Shown here: positions 37,480 through 45,476 of the stretch, piece by piece
How the letters are laid out: each line of letters starts with the position of its first letter
Numbering within the stretch: position 1 is the stretch's first letter
NCBI RefSeq assembly: GCF_000272045.2
Contig: NZ_AJYZ02000019.1
Coordinates: 1,933,353 to 1,997,352 of the forward strand
DNA: 64,000 bases
Origin: Vibrio crassostreae 9ZC13
GTDB taxonomy: Bacteria; Pseudomonadota; Gammaproteobacteria; Enterobacterales; Vibrionaceae
Direction of reading: 5' to 3'
Program-made: the position numbers and the translations under genes
Notes under the pieces: generated by a model
Database searches by the model: none
What the model was told of the DNA's origin: nothing
The model's input: only the letters and a program-made list of their open reading frames with translations

Positions 37480-39867
37480 ATGAAATTCAGTGAATCTTGG
37501 CTACGCGAGTGGGTTAAACCTGCAATTAACAGCGAAGAGCTAGCTCACCAAATCACTATGGCTGGTTTGGAAGTTGACGATGTAGAACCTGTTGCGGGTG
37601 TTTTCACCGGCGTTAAAGTAGGTAAAGTGGTTGAGTGCGGTCAGCACCCAGACGCAGACAAACTACAAGTTACAAAAATTGATATCGGCGAAGAAGAGCT
37701 TTTAGACATCGTTTGTGGTGCATCTAACTGTCGTCTTGGCCTAACTGTAGCAGTAGCAACAGTTGGCGCAGTGCTTCCTGGTGACTTCAAAATCAAGAAA
37801 GCAAAACTACGTGGCGTTCCATCGCACGGCATGCTTTGTTCTTTCTCTGAGCTAGGTATCGACGTAGAGTCTGACGGCATCCTTGAGCTGCCAGAAGGTA
37901 CAACGCTAGGTATGGACGTTCGTGAGCTTCTAGAGCTTAACGACGTAACTATCGACGTAGACCTAACAGCAAACCGCGCAGACTGCTTCAGCATCCGTGG
38001 CCTTGCTCGTGAAGTTGGCGTACTAAACCGCGCAGACGTTACAGAGCCAGCAGTTGAAGCTGTTGCAACAAGCATTGAAGACACAGTATCTGTTGAAATC
38101 AAAGCTACTGATGCTTGTCCACGTTACCTTGGCCGTGTGGTTAAGAACGTAAACGTGAAAGCGGAATCTCCAATCTGGATGCAAGAAAAACTGCGTCGTT
38201 GTGGTATCCGTTCAATCGACCCAGTTGTAGACATCACAAACTACGTGATGCTAGAGCAAGGCCAACCAATGCACGCATTTGATCTCGCTAAGATCGAAGG
38301 CGGCATCGTGGTTCGTCTAGCAGAGCAGGGCGAGAAACTAACACTTCTAGATGGCAACGAAGCTGAACTAAACAGCAACACACTTGTTATCGCAGACCAC
38401 AACAAAGCACTAGCAATCGCTGGTATCTTTGGCGGTCAAGATTCAGGTGTTACGACTGAAACAACAGACGTACTTCTTGAAGCAGCATTCTTCGCACCGG
38501 ATCATATCCGTGGTCGCGCACGTGCTTACGGCCTTCACACTGATTCTTCTCTACGTTTCGAACGTGGTGTTGATTCAACGCTACAAGCAGCAGCTATGGA
38601 GCGTGCAACACAGCTTCTAGTTGAAATCTGTGGTGGTGAAGTTGCGCCAGTAAACGGCAGCGAATCTGAAGCTGATCTTCCTAAAGCAAACGTAGTTGCT
38701 CTACGTCGCGCTAAGCTAGATAGCCTACTAGGTCACGAAATCCCATCTACAGACGTAGTGGAAATTCTTACTCGCCTAGGTTGTAACGTTGAAACGACAG
38801 ACGCTGGCTGGACGGCAACGTCTCCATCTTGGCGTTTTGATATCGCAATCGAGCAAGACCTAATTGAAGAAGTAGGTCGTATCTACGGTTACGATAACAT
38901 TCCAAACCAAGCGCCTAAAGCGGCACTTAAAATGAATGACCACAAAGAAGCTGACCAACCGCTTAAGCGCGTTCGTGACCTTCTTGTAGACCGTGGCTAC
39001 CACGAAGCAATCACATACAGCTTCGTAGAACCAGAACAGCAAAAACTTGTTGTACCTGGTGTTGAGCCGCTAATCCTGCCATTCCCAATCTCTGCGGACA
39101 TGTCAGCAATGCGTCTTGGCCTAATCCAAGGTCTTCTAAACACAGTGGTTCACAACCAGAAGCGTCAACAGTCTCGCGTTCGTCTATTCGAATCAGGCCT
39201 ACGTTTCATCCCTGAAGCAACGGCTGAAAACGGCATGCGCCAAGAAATGATGCTTGCGGGCGTTATCTCTGGTACTCGTGGCGAAGAGCACTGGGACATT
39301 GCAACGAACACTGTCGATTTCTTCGATCTTAAAGGTGACCTAGAAGCCGTTCTTGAGCTTTCTGCAAACGAAATCGCATACAGCTTCAAAGCTGCGAAGC
39401 ACCCAGCACTTCACCCAGGTCAAACTGCGGCTATCGTAGTAGACGGCAAAGAAGTGGGTATCATTGGTACTGTTCACCCAGAACTAGAGCGTAAGTTTGG
39501 TCTTAACGGCCGCACTATCGTATTCGAAATCGAATGGGCAGCTATCAACACTCGCGTGCTTCCAGAAGCAGTAGCCGTATCTAAGTTCCCTGCAAACCGT
39601 CGTGATATCGCCGTTGTTGTTGACGAAGCAGTTGCTTCTGGCGACATCGTAGAAGCGTGTATCGCTGCTGGTGGCGAATTCCTAACAGGCGCTAAACTGT
39701 TCGACGTATACGTTGGTCAAGGCGTTGAAGAAGGTAAGAAGAGCCTAGCAATCGCACTTAGCCTACAGTCTGTAGAGCGCACACTTGAAGATGCAGACAT
39801 CGCTGGTTCAGTAGATGCTATCGTAGCTTCAATCTCAGAGAAATTCGGCGCAGCACTTCGCGACTAA
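37480..39867 (+). CDS. pheT: Phenylalanine-tRNA ligase beta subunit
   Basis: This 795-residue protein has the full domain set: tRNA-binding EMAP-like domain (about 40-150), B3/B4 editing domain (about 210-375), B5 domain (about 400-470), a catalytic-like core (about 480-680) and a C-terminal FDX-ACB anticodon-binding domain (about 700-795; [18 protein letters not shown]). It edits mischarged Tyr-tRNA-Phe. It lies 18 bp after pheS. In E. coli, and as I recall in V. cholerae, ihfA follows pheT; here a terminator and unrelated accessory genes follow instead. Confidence 0.97.
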   Translation: MKFSESWLREWVKPAINSEELAHQITMAGLEVDDVEPVAGVFTGVKVGKVVECGQHPDADKLQVTKIDIGEEELLDIVCGASNCRLGLTVAVATVGAVLPGDFKIKKAKLRGVPSHGMLCSFSELGIDVESDGILELPEGTTLGMDVRELLELNDVTIDVDLTANRADCFSIRGLAREVGVLNRADVTEPAVEAVATSIEDTVSVEIKATDACPRYLGRVVKNVNVKAESPIWMQEKLRRCGIRSIDPVVDITNYVMLEQGQPMHAFDLAKIEGGIVVRLAEQGEKLTLLDGNEAELNSNTLVIADHNKALAIAGIFGGQDSGVTTETTDVLLEAAFFAPDHIRGRARAYGLHTDSSLRFERGVDSTLQAAAMERATQLLVEICGGEVAPVNGSESEADLPKANVVALRRAKLDSLLGHEIPSTDVVEILTRLGCNVETTDAGWTATSPSWRFDIAIEQDLIEEVGRIYGYDNIPNQAPKAALKMNDHKEADQPLKRVRDLLVDRGYHEAITYSFVEPEQQKLVVPGVEPLILPFPISADMSAMRLGLIQGLLNTVVHNQKRQQSRVRLFESGLRFIPEATAENGMRQEMMLAGVISGTRGEEHWDIATNTVDFFDLKGDLEAVLELSANEIAYSFKAAKHPALHPGQTAAIVVDGKEVGIIGTVHPELERKFGLNGRTIVFEIEWAAINTRVLPEAVAVSKFPANRRDIAVVVDEAVASGDIVEACIAAGGEFLTGAKLFDVYVGQGVEEGKKSLAIALSLQSVERTLEDADIAGSVDAIVASISEKFGAALRD

Positions 39868-39890
39868 TCTCTTCTGATAGATAGAAAACC

Positions 39891-39919
39891 AAAGGCCTCG
39901 CAATTGCGAGGCCTTTTTT
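39891..39919 (+). terminator. pheT terminator, recurring GGCCTCGC type
   Basis: AAAGGCCTCGCA pairs with TGCGAGGCCTTT with a 2-nt centre and a T-tract. Near-identical hairpins occur at 44994, 49297, 54949 and 59481. Confidence 0.93.
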
Positions 39920-40176
39920 GTTTTGGAGATGGATGCGGATACTAACTCATTATTGGGCATAAACGCGTTATACTCAAAACTCTAATTCACTTAACTGATA
40001 TTAGAAAAAGTACCTTGAAACCGTAAAGCTGCGAGTTTGATACGGCGACGTTGAACAATGAGTATTAGCTATCTAATCAATTACGCTAGTATGGGCGAAG
40101 TCTGAAAGTAATAGACTCAGAAAGCGTATTAATAATAACCAACAAAAGTCTGGTGAGTGTGTTACCTTGGTTGTTA

Positions 40177-40208
40177 TCCCTACCGCTTAGTAGGGACTTC
40201 TTTTCTTT
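40177..40208 (+). terminator. Leader terminator before the DUF1611 gene
   Basis: TCCCTAC pairs with GTAGGGA around CGCTTA, followed by the T-rich tail CTTCTTTTCTTTT. It lies 62 bp upstream of the DUF1611 start, a position suited to attenuation. Confidence 0.6.
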
Positions 40209-40269
40209 TCCGAACTCGCAACTCGGCACTCCTTAGTCGCCCTCCTAAGCCATACTGCAGGCTTTAATT

Positions 40270-41472
40270 ATGTCCATCTCAACCGAAAAGTTAAGAAATA
40301 TATTCAGACTCTCTAGAATTGAAAATGTAGATACCAACAACGTCCCCCATATAGCTCCTTGGTTACCACTTGCTCAGAAAGTAAAACCAGTCATCCCTTC
40401 TGCGATTATATATTGCGAAGGTAATTTTGGTAAAATTGATGGTAAAACCGCTAATGGATTAGTGAGACATTCGTTAAGCTATCGTATTCTATCAGTTATT
40501 GATAGTGAGTCTGCTGGCTTAGATGCTGGTGAAGTTCTTGATAACAAAGCCAATGGAATACCTATCCTTGCTAATGCTGAAGAAGCTATCATTCACGCAG
40601 AAAGCATTCCTGATTACTTCATTTTTGGCATTGCGCCATCAAGTGGCTTTTTATCTGACTTAGATAAAAGCATCATTTTAAATGCCATGTCACTAGGAAT
40701 GAACATCGTAAATGGCTTACATGAATTCCTAACCGATGATCCTCTATTTTTAGAAGCCAGCTTAAAGAATAACGTTCGAATATTCGATACTCGCAAACCC
40801 AAAAATAAAGGCGAACTGAAAACGTTTAGCGGGAAAATACACAACGTTAAATGCCCGAGAATTGCTGTAATGGGGACGGATTGCGCGCTAGGAAAACGAA
40901 CAACAGCAACAATATTGGCGAATGAACTGACTAAAAAAGGCCTTAACGTCGTTCTGATTGCCACTGGTCAAACAGGCATTATGCAGGGCGCACAATACTG
41001 CGTTGCACTCGATGCTGTTCCTTCACAATTTTGTGCCGGTGAGTTGGAATCTGTCATTGTACAGGCCTATGAAAAAGAAAATCCGGATCTGATTATTATT
41101 GAAGGGCAAGGAGCCTTGAGTCACCCTGCGTTTTCAACCAGCGCTTTTATCTTACGTGGCAGTTGTCCAACGGGTGTGATACTGCAACATGCCCCTAAAC
41201 GTTTATATCGTAGTGATTTTCCTGATTGCCCAATGCCTTCGATTGCCTCAGAAATCAATCTTATCGAAACGTTTTCTAATACCAATGTTATTGGACTAAC
41301 ACTGAATCATGAAGATATGTCGTTGGATGAAACACGTTGTGCGATAGACACTTACACTACCGAATTTGGTTTACCGGTTACTGATGTCTTGTCACAGCCT
41401 GTTGAACATCTACTGCACATCGTAACGTCAGCCTTTCCTATAATAGCAAGTAAACTGGCCGAAAAAGGGTGA
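40270..41472 (+). CDS. DUF1611 P-loop protein, DgcN-like
   Basis: This 400-residue protein has an N-terminal Rossmann-like domain (about 40-190) and a C-terminal P-loop domain with GTDCALGKRTT (about 202-212), then IIIEGQGALSHPAFS. That layout is the DUF1611 family. A family member, DgcN, is described in marine bacteria as a D-glutamate N-acetyltransferase; whether this protein has that activity is inference. Its last four bases (GTGA) overlap the start of a PLP racemase gene, implying coupled expression and a joint role in D-amino-acid metabolism. A structured leader with a terminator precedes it. Confidence 0.72.
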   Translation: MSISTEKLRNIFRLSRIENVDTNNVPHIAPWLPLAQKVKPVIPSAIIYCEGNFGKIDGKTANGLVRHSLSYRILSVIDSESAGLDAGEVLDNKANGIPILANAEEAIIHAESIPDYFIFGIAPSSGFLSDLDKSIILNAMSLGMNIVNGLHEFLTDDPLFLEASLKNNVRIFDTRKPKNKGELKTFSGKIHNVKCPRIAVMGTDCALGKRTTATILANELTKKGLNVVLIATGQTGIMQGAQYCVALDAVPSQFCAGELESVIVQAYEKENPDLIIIEGQGALSHPAFSTSAFILRGSCPTGVILQHAPKRLYRSDFPDCPMPSIASEINLIETFSNTNVIGLTLNHEDMSLDETRCAIDTYTTEFGLPVTDVLSQPVEHLLHIVTSAFPIIASKLAEKG

Positions 41473-42605
41473 ACTACCCTAGGTTAGACATCGATTGTGG
41501 GAAAGTTCATCATAACGCTCAGTTCCTGATTTCTCAGCTCTCACTGAAAAATATATCCGTTACGCCTGTAACAAAAGCCTTCCTCGGCCACCCTATCATC
41601 GCACAAGTTCTTATTGATGCTGGCGCGACAATGTTAGCCGATTCAAGAATCGAAAATCTTCAAAAGATGACTGAATCTGGCATTGCTATCCCTAAAATGC
41701 TGATACGTACACCCATGCTCAGTCAAGTGGCGAGCGTAATAAAATACAGTGATATGAGTTTAAACTCTGAAGTTGAAGTGATTCAGAGGCTTTCACATGC
41801 AGCGGAACAACAAAATTGCTGTCACGGTATCATTATTATGGTTGAGCTTGGCGATCTAAGAGAAGGTGTGATGCCAAATCGCGTGATTGATTTTATCCGA
41901 GAGATTATTTCTTTACCAAACATCACGATAAAAGGAATTGGTACGAATTTAGCCTGTCGGTATGGTGTCGCTCCAGATGATCAAAATATGAGTATTCTTT
42001 CTGAGCTTGCCGATGGAATTGAAGCTACATTTGGGGTCAGTCTAGAAATTATTTCAGGGGGTAATTCTGCTTCAGTTAACTGGGCTCTTCAGAGAACAGG
42101 CTTAACTCGAGTCAATCACCTTCGTATAGGAGAAGCCATTTTTTTAGGCTGTGAGCCTTTAGAGCACGAAAATATCAAAGGCTTACATACGGATGCGGTT
42201 TCTTTGACCGCTGAAGTGATTGAATCCAAGACTAAACCGACTTTGCCTTGGGGGAGTCGGGGGTTAAATGCTTTTGGTGAAAAAGAAAACCTTCAAGATA
42301 GAGGGGAGGTCTCACAAGCTATTCTAGCATTAGGCCGCCAAGATGTTTGTGTCAGCGGGCTTAAGGCTCCGAATGGGATTAAGATCATGTCTTCAACCAG
42401 TGATCATCTTGTCCTTGAATCCTCACAGAAACCACTATTTGTAGGGGAAAAAGTCACATTCAGTTTAGATTACAGTGCGCTCTTATCTTCTATATCTTCA
42501 CGTTATATCCATAAATATTTTAAGGCACCTAAAGGGAGAAGAAAGGAAGAAGGAGCACATAATGCTACGAACAACTGTAATTCTCTTCGTCAGTGTCATG
42601 CTTAA
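41469..42605 (+). CDS. Alanine/ornithine racemase-family PLP enzyme
   Basis: This 378-residue protein has the fold-type III alanine-racemase barrel. The PLP Schiff-base lysine is Lys36 in VTPVTKAFLG, followed by GATMLADSRIENLQKM, typical of the ornithine-racemase (ORR) branch, and later MVELGDLREGVMP and EIISGGNSASVNW. The start is GTG 41469, overlapping the DUF1611 stop by 4 nt. The substrate may be Ala, Orn, Lys or another amino acid and cannot be chosen from sequence. Its last 44 nt overlap the lipoprotein gene downstream. It probably supplies or removes a D-amino acid handled by the DUF1611 partner. Confidence 0.8.
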   Translation: MNYPRLDIDCGKVHHNAQFLISQLSLKNISVTPVTKAFLGHPIIAQVLIDAGATMLADSRIENLQKMTESGIAIPKMLIRTPMLSQVASVIKYSDMSLNSEVEVIQRLSHAAEQQNCCHGIIIMVELGDLREGVMPNRVIDFIREIISLPNITIKGIGTNLACRYGVAPDDQNMSILSELADGIEATFGVSLEIISGGNSASVNWALQRTGLTRVNHLRIGEAIFLGCEPLEHENIKGLHTDAVSLTAEVIESKTKPTLPWGSRGLNAFGEKENLQDRGEVSQAILALGRQDVCVSGLKAPNGIKIMSSTSDHLVLESSQKPLFVGEKVTFSLDYSALLSSISSRYIHKYFKAPKGRRKEEGAHNATNNCNSLRQCHA

Positions 42606-42927
42606 CGGTTGTCAGATAAGCCCAATAAAATCTAATGGACTTGCCGATTATAGAGCGACAGTTATTTCAAGCCAACTTCCACAAGAGTTAGGCTCAATCA
42701 CACTCGTAAATGCACAGTCAGAGGGCGATAGTGTCACTCTTGTTTTCGTAAAAAAGAAAACTTTGAATATGGACCGCTTAGTAGAAAAAGCCGCCGTTAG
42801 TTTTTGTGACAACATCGAAATAAGACCACTATTAGAGAGTGGGCTCTCTTATCGAATCATTACCTTAGGAAAAAATGAGAAAGTAGAAAGCCTTAACGTC
42901 ATTTCTCTAGCTAAGTGCTCTAATTGA
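42562..42927 (+). CDS. Small lipoprotein
   Basis: This 121-residue protein has a lipoprotein signal MLRTTVILFVSVMLNGC, with the lipobox LNGC at Cys17. Mature residues start QISPIKS, with Gln at +2, suggesting outer-membrane sorting. A good ribosome-binding site AAGGAG lies 7 nt before ATG 42562, inside the racemase gene. Further cysteines are at about 76 and 119 (SFCDN, AKCSN). The family is not recognised. The frame is open upstream, but the lipobox decides the start. It probably belongs to the DUF1611/racemase operon. Confidence 0.7.
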   Translation: MLRTTVILFVSVMLNGCQISPIKSNGLADYRATVISSQLPQELGSITLVNAQSEGDSVTLVFVKKKTLNMDRLVEKAAVSFCDNIEIRPLLESGLSYRIITLGKNEKVESLNVISLAKCSN

Positions 42928-43158
42928 ATGCTTAGCAGTCGAATGGATAAAAGCCAATACGAGTTGTTCAATGTACTCAATGACACTATTTTATTGAGGT
43001 TTGACCGCCTTACGCCTTGGGAAAAAAACTTTATCACAGAGTTACACCATAAGGTCGTAACTAGACAACTCATTTCAATTAAACAAAAACAGCTTGCTTT
43101 AAAAATTTCAATGAAAGCCTATAAATCAAAGAAGAAAAACGCGCGTTCCAACGTTTAA
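42928..43158 (+). CDS. Small basic protein, translationally coupled
   Basis: This 76-residue protein begins at the ATG directly after the lipoprotein TGA (TGAATG), so reinitiation coupling is likely. A second Met at codon 6 (MDKSQYELF) is an alternative start. The sequence is helical and strongly Lys-rich at the C-terminus (KQKQLALKISMKAYKSKKKNARSNV), with no signal peptide or membrane segment. The function is unknown. The 16-bp inverted repeat at 43176 ends the operon. Confidence 0.55.
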   Translation: MLSSRMDKSQYELFNVLNDTILLRFDRLTPWEKNFITELHHKVVTRQLISIKQKQLALKISMKAYKSKKKNARSNV

Positions 43159-43175
43159 TTTAAGCTTGTGTATAC

Positions 43176-43214
43176 CTAATCTGTTCAAGGTCCTCTAAAC
43201 CTTGGGCAGATTAG
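43176..43214. repeat. 16-bp inverted repeat with 7-bp spacer
   Basis: CTAATCTGTTCAAGGT (43176-43191) and ACCTTGGGCAGATTAG (43199-43214) flank CCTCTAA. All 16 positions pair if two G-U pairs are allowed. It may be a terminator for the operon or a tyrosine-recombinase site, since the recombinase gene ends 109 bp away. Confidence 0.6.
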
Positions 43215-43322
43215 TAGTATTTGCACTTAACGTATTGAAAATAATCAAGTGTAGCGGTGAATGGGTAACAACTTTCAGCGTAATAGCAATTGAAACACCT
43301 AAGTATTTAGGTTCCTTTTCGA

Positions 43323-43919
43323 TTAACACTCAGTACCTTCTGAAAGCAACAATGCATCTTCTAATTCAACCCCAAGATAGCGGATTGTATTATCTACCTT
43401 GGTATGACCAAGTAGTAGCTGCACCGCTCGGATATTTTTCGTTTTTGCGTAGACTAACGTCGCTTTTGTTCGCCTCATCGAGTGAGTGCCATACAAGTTA
43501 GGTTCCAACCCCAGATTAGAAGCCCATCTCCTCACTAAGTATCGATAGTACGAATAGCTAATCGGTTGTTGCTTTCGCCTTTGGCTTGGGAAAATAAAAT
43601 TGCTGTCATGTAGCGAAGCCATCAAAATCCATTTCATTAGACTCTGTTGAGTTCTTGTCGTTATCTCAAATTGAACTTCAATATCTGTTTTGCGCTGGAT
43701 ATGCTTAACGCGGTTAAATATCCTATCTTGCGAAGATACATCGCAAACTCTGAGAACGAGCAATTCACTTGCTCTAAGTTTGCTATCAATAGCTAAGTTG
43801 AGCAACGCAAGCTGCATCAAATTATTTTCAATTTCTAATCTGGTTCTGATCCGCCAAATTTCCTCAAGCCGAAAAGGCTTTTTGACGCCACTTCGTTTCG
43901 TTTTGTTGAAAACTACCAT
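43323..43919 (-). CDS. Single-domain tyrosine recombinase (FimB-sized)
   Basis: This 198-residue recombinase lacks the N-terminal core-binding domain of phage integrases, like FimB/FimE. The catalytic set is complete: Arg49 (SKLRASELL), Lys77 (QRKTD), His146 and Arg149 (HSMRRT), His172 (LGHTKV) and the nucleophile Tyr181 (IRYLGV). It has a near-ideal ribosome-binding site, AAGGAGGTCATC, next to ATG 43919. It sits between the 16-bp inverted repeat and a truncated hydrolase gene. Probable action is site-specific excision or inversion, but target sites are not established. Confidence 0.85.
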   Translation of the reverse strand: MVVFNKTKRSGVKKPFRLEEIWRIRTRLEIENNLMQLALLNLAIDSKLRASELLVLRVCDVSSQDRIFNRVKHIQRKTDIEVQFEITTRTQQSLMKWILMASLHDSNFIFPSQRRKQQPISYSYYRYLVRRWASNLGLEPNLYGTHSMRRTKATLVYAKTKNIRAVQLLLGHTKVDNTIRYLGVELEDALLLSEGTEC

Positions 43920-44039
43920 GATGACCTCCTTTTTAATTTGGTCATCACGATTGTAGTTGGAAGGAAATGGACAAAAGTTTGCAGTGATTATCCTAAATTA
44001 GCTTTTCACGAATTACCTGAAGTATTGCAAAACCTCTAA

Positions 44040-44939
44040 TCTGCGGGCCAAAATCAATCATCCACTACACTTCAATCACTTTGGTACGAGGCTATAGAAC
44101 ATGGCTTGCAGCGAGATTGTGGAGACTCAAGTTCGTTACAAGCTTTTAAAGATGTCGATAAACAGTTTGTCTATTACGGTGAACTATCAAATACATTGTT
44201 AGAGAAACCAACGGAAGACCCTGCAAGTCGACAACAAGCGTTGTCTGAACTCAAAAAGTACAAGACAAGCCAGTTCAATAAAACAACGTATAACAAGGTA
44301 TCTAAAATTGGTTTTCTGAAAGAGGCGTTAGCAGATACTTTTTCATCAATATTTGGAAAGCTGGGTGTGGCTGAGACACTTATAACAAAGGTCGCGCCGG
44401 ACATGGCGCATTATTGGTATGAAGATACCTATTTTGGTAGCGATGTCAGGCACAGGCTAATGGTTGAACTGAAGGAAGCGCTTGATAATCAGGATGATGT
44501 GATGATTGTATCGCATAGCCTTGGGTCGATGATCAGTTATGACGTGTTATGGAAGCTGTCTCATTACGGAGAGTATAGACACGACTATGGTGCGAATAAG
44601 AAGGTCAATTTATTGCTTACGCTCGGATCACCGTTAGGCGATGAAAACGTAAAAGACAGGCTTAAAGGGAGCCGCTTGAAAGATGAGAAGAAGTACCCGT
44701 TAAACATTCAGCAATGGATAAACATATCGGCAGAAGATGACTTTATCTCTCATGACAGCAAAATTAGAAATGACTTTAAAGGTATGCTCAAACTGGATCT
44801 GATACCCAGCGGAATGAAAGACATCCACCCGATCTACAACCTCAATATTCGCAACGGGAAAAGCAATCCACATGCTTCCATCGGTTATCTCATCAACCCT
44901 AAATTCATCAAAGTGTTGGATGAATGGCTCTCTAGTTAA
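44040..44939 (+). pseudogene. Alpha/beta hydrolase, 5'-truncated
   Basis: The reading frame is open from 44040 and reads STTLQSLWYEAIEHGLQRDCG before the next possible start, a TTG at 44106, so homologous sequence begins upstream of any good start codon. Catalytic residues remain: Ser in MIVSHSLGSMIS, Asp in ISAEDDFISHD and His near PHASIGY. The missing N-terminus should hold the HG oxyanion loop. Truncation starts at about 44035, beside a CTAATCTG copy and the recombinase gene. It is probably dead, but expression from TTG cannot be excluded. Confidence 0.6.
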
Positions 44940-45324
44940 TTTGGTTTACCATCGTAAATTGCTAGCTGCTCGTTCGTTGGAACTCAGTAAAACAAGGCCT
45001 TGCGTGTGCAAGGTCTTTTGGTAATTGGGAAGTCAAATAGTAGGCTACGAAAACGGAGTTGCACAGAGATGTGTTATCGACGTGATTAATAAAGTTTAGC
45101 GTATTAATAGAGGTAGTGCCCAATTCTCAATTTTGCGGCCAAATTAACTTTGTCACTACGGGATAAGAGGACTATTTCGAGATTGAGGTCCTCAATAACG
45201 TTCATGTAACGAATATAAACGTTTTCGGTTAATGAATATAGGAAACTGTATGTCAATTTACTAGTAATTATCTAAATCGACACACAGTATTCAGGTCAAA
45301 ATATTTCACTAAACTCTTTGTCCA
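44940..45324. other. Convergent intergenic stretch
   Basis: It contains the terminator at 44994-45019 and about 300 bp of AT-rich sequence with no convincing gene or motif. Confidence 0.5.
44994..45019 (+). terminator. Terminator after hydrolase, GGCCTTGC variant
   Basis: AAGGCCTTGC pairs with GCAAGGTCTT (one G-U pair) and has a TTTT tail. It is a variant of the recurring GGCCTCGC terminator. Confidence 0.8.
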
Positions 45325-45465
45325 TTATGGCTTAGGCTTTGGCGCAGGGCAAACACATGTACCATTTGATTGCTTTACACATCCGTCCCCACATGAAGCG
45401 TTTACAATAGGTGAAAACATCATCACTAACACAAGAAAGCTAGTTAATTTATTTAATAGATTCAT
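45325..45465 (-). CDS. 46-residue secreted cysteine-rich peptide
   Basis: The gene is too short for usual cut-offs. Its product starts MNLLNKLTSFLVLVMMFSPI and has a signal-peptide-like hydrophobic core with a likely cleavage after VNA (about residue 23). A mature peptide of about 23 residues remains, with Cys25, Cys29, Cys37 and Cys39 and the tail PAPKPKP. AAGGA overlaps the stop of the upstream 577-residue lipoprotein gene, with only 11 bp between the genes, so the two are co-translated. The four cysteines could make two disulfides, as in toxins or bacteriocins, or bind metal. This is inference; the family is not recognised. Confidence 0.6.
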   Translation of the reverse strand: MNLLNKLTSFLVLVMMFSPIVNASCGDGCVKQSNGTCVCPAPKPKP

Positions 45466-45476
45466 CGTCAATTTCC

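Larger units (their letters stand above)
39868..40269 (+). promoter_or_regulatory. pheT 3' end to DUF1611: terminator then structured leader
   Basis: About 400 bp without a gene. It contains the pheT terminator (39891-39919). Then come short stems: AGTCT/AGACT near 40101-40121, and ATAATAACCAA paired with TTGGTTGTTAT around 40131-40175. A terminator-like hairpin follows at 40177-40208. The arrangement suggests an attenuated or riboswitch-like leader for the DUF1611 operon. No known riboswitch consensus is recognised. Confidence 0.4.

Noticed and set aside
40018..40208. A known riboswitch (lysine, glycine or c-di-GMP type) before DUF1611
   Set aside because: None of the characteristic consensus elements is present; only unassigned stems are seen.
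43202..43501. 99-codon plus frame opposite the recombinase
   Set aside because: It is antisense to an intact recombinase with full catalytic residues and has no ribosome-binding site.
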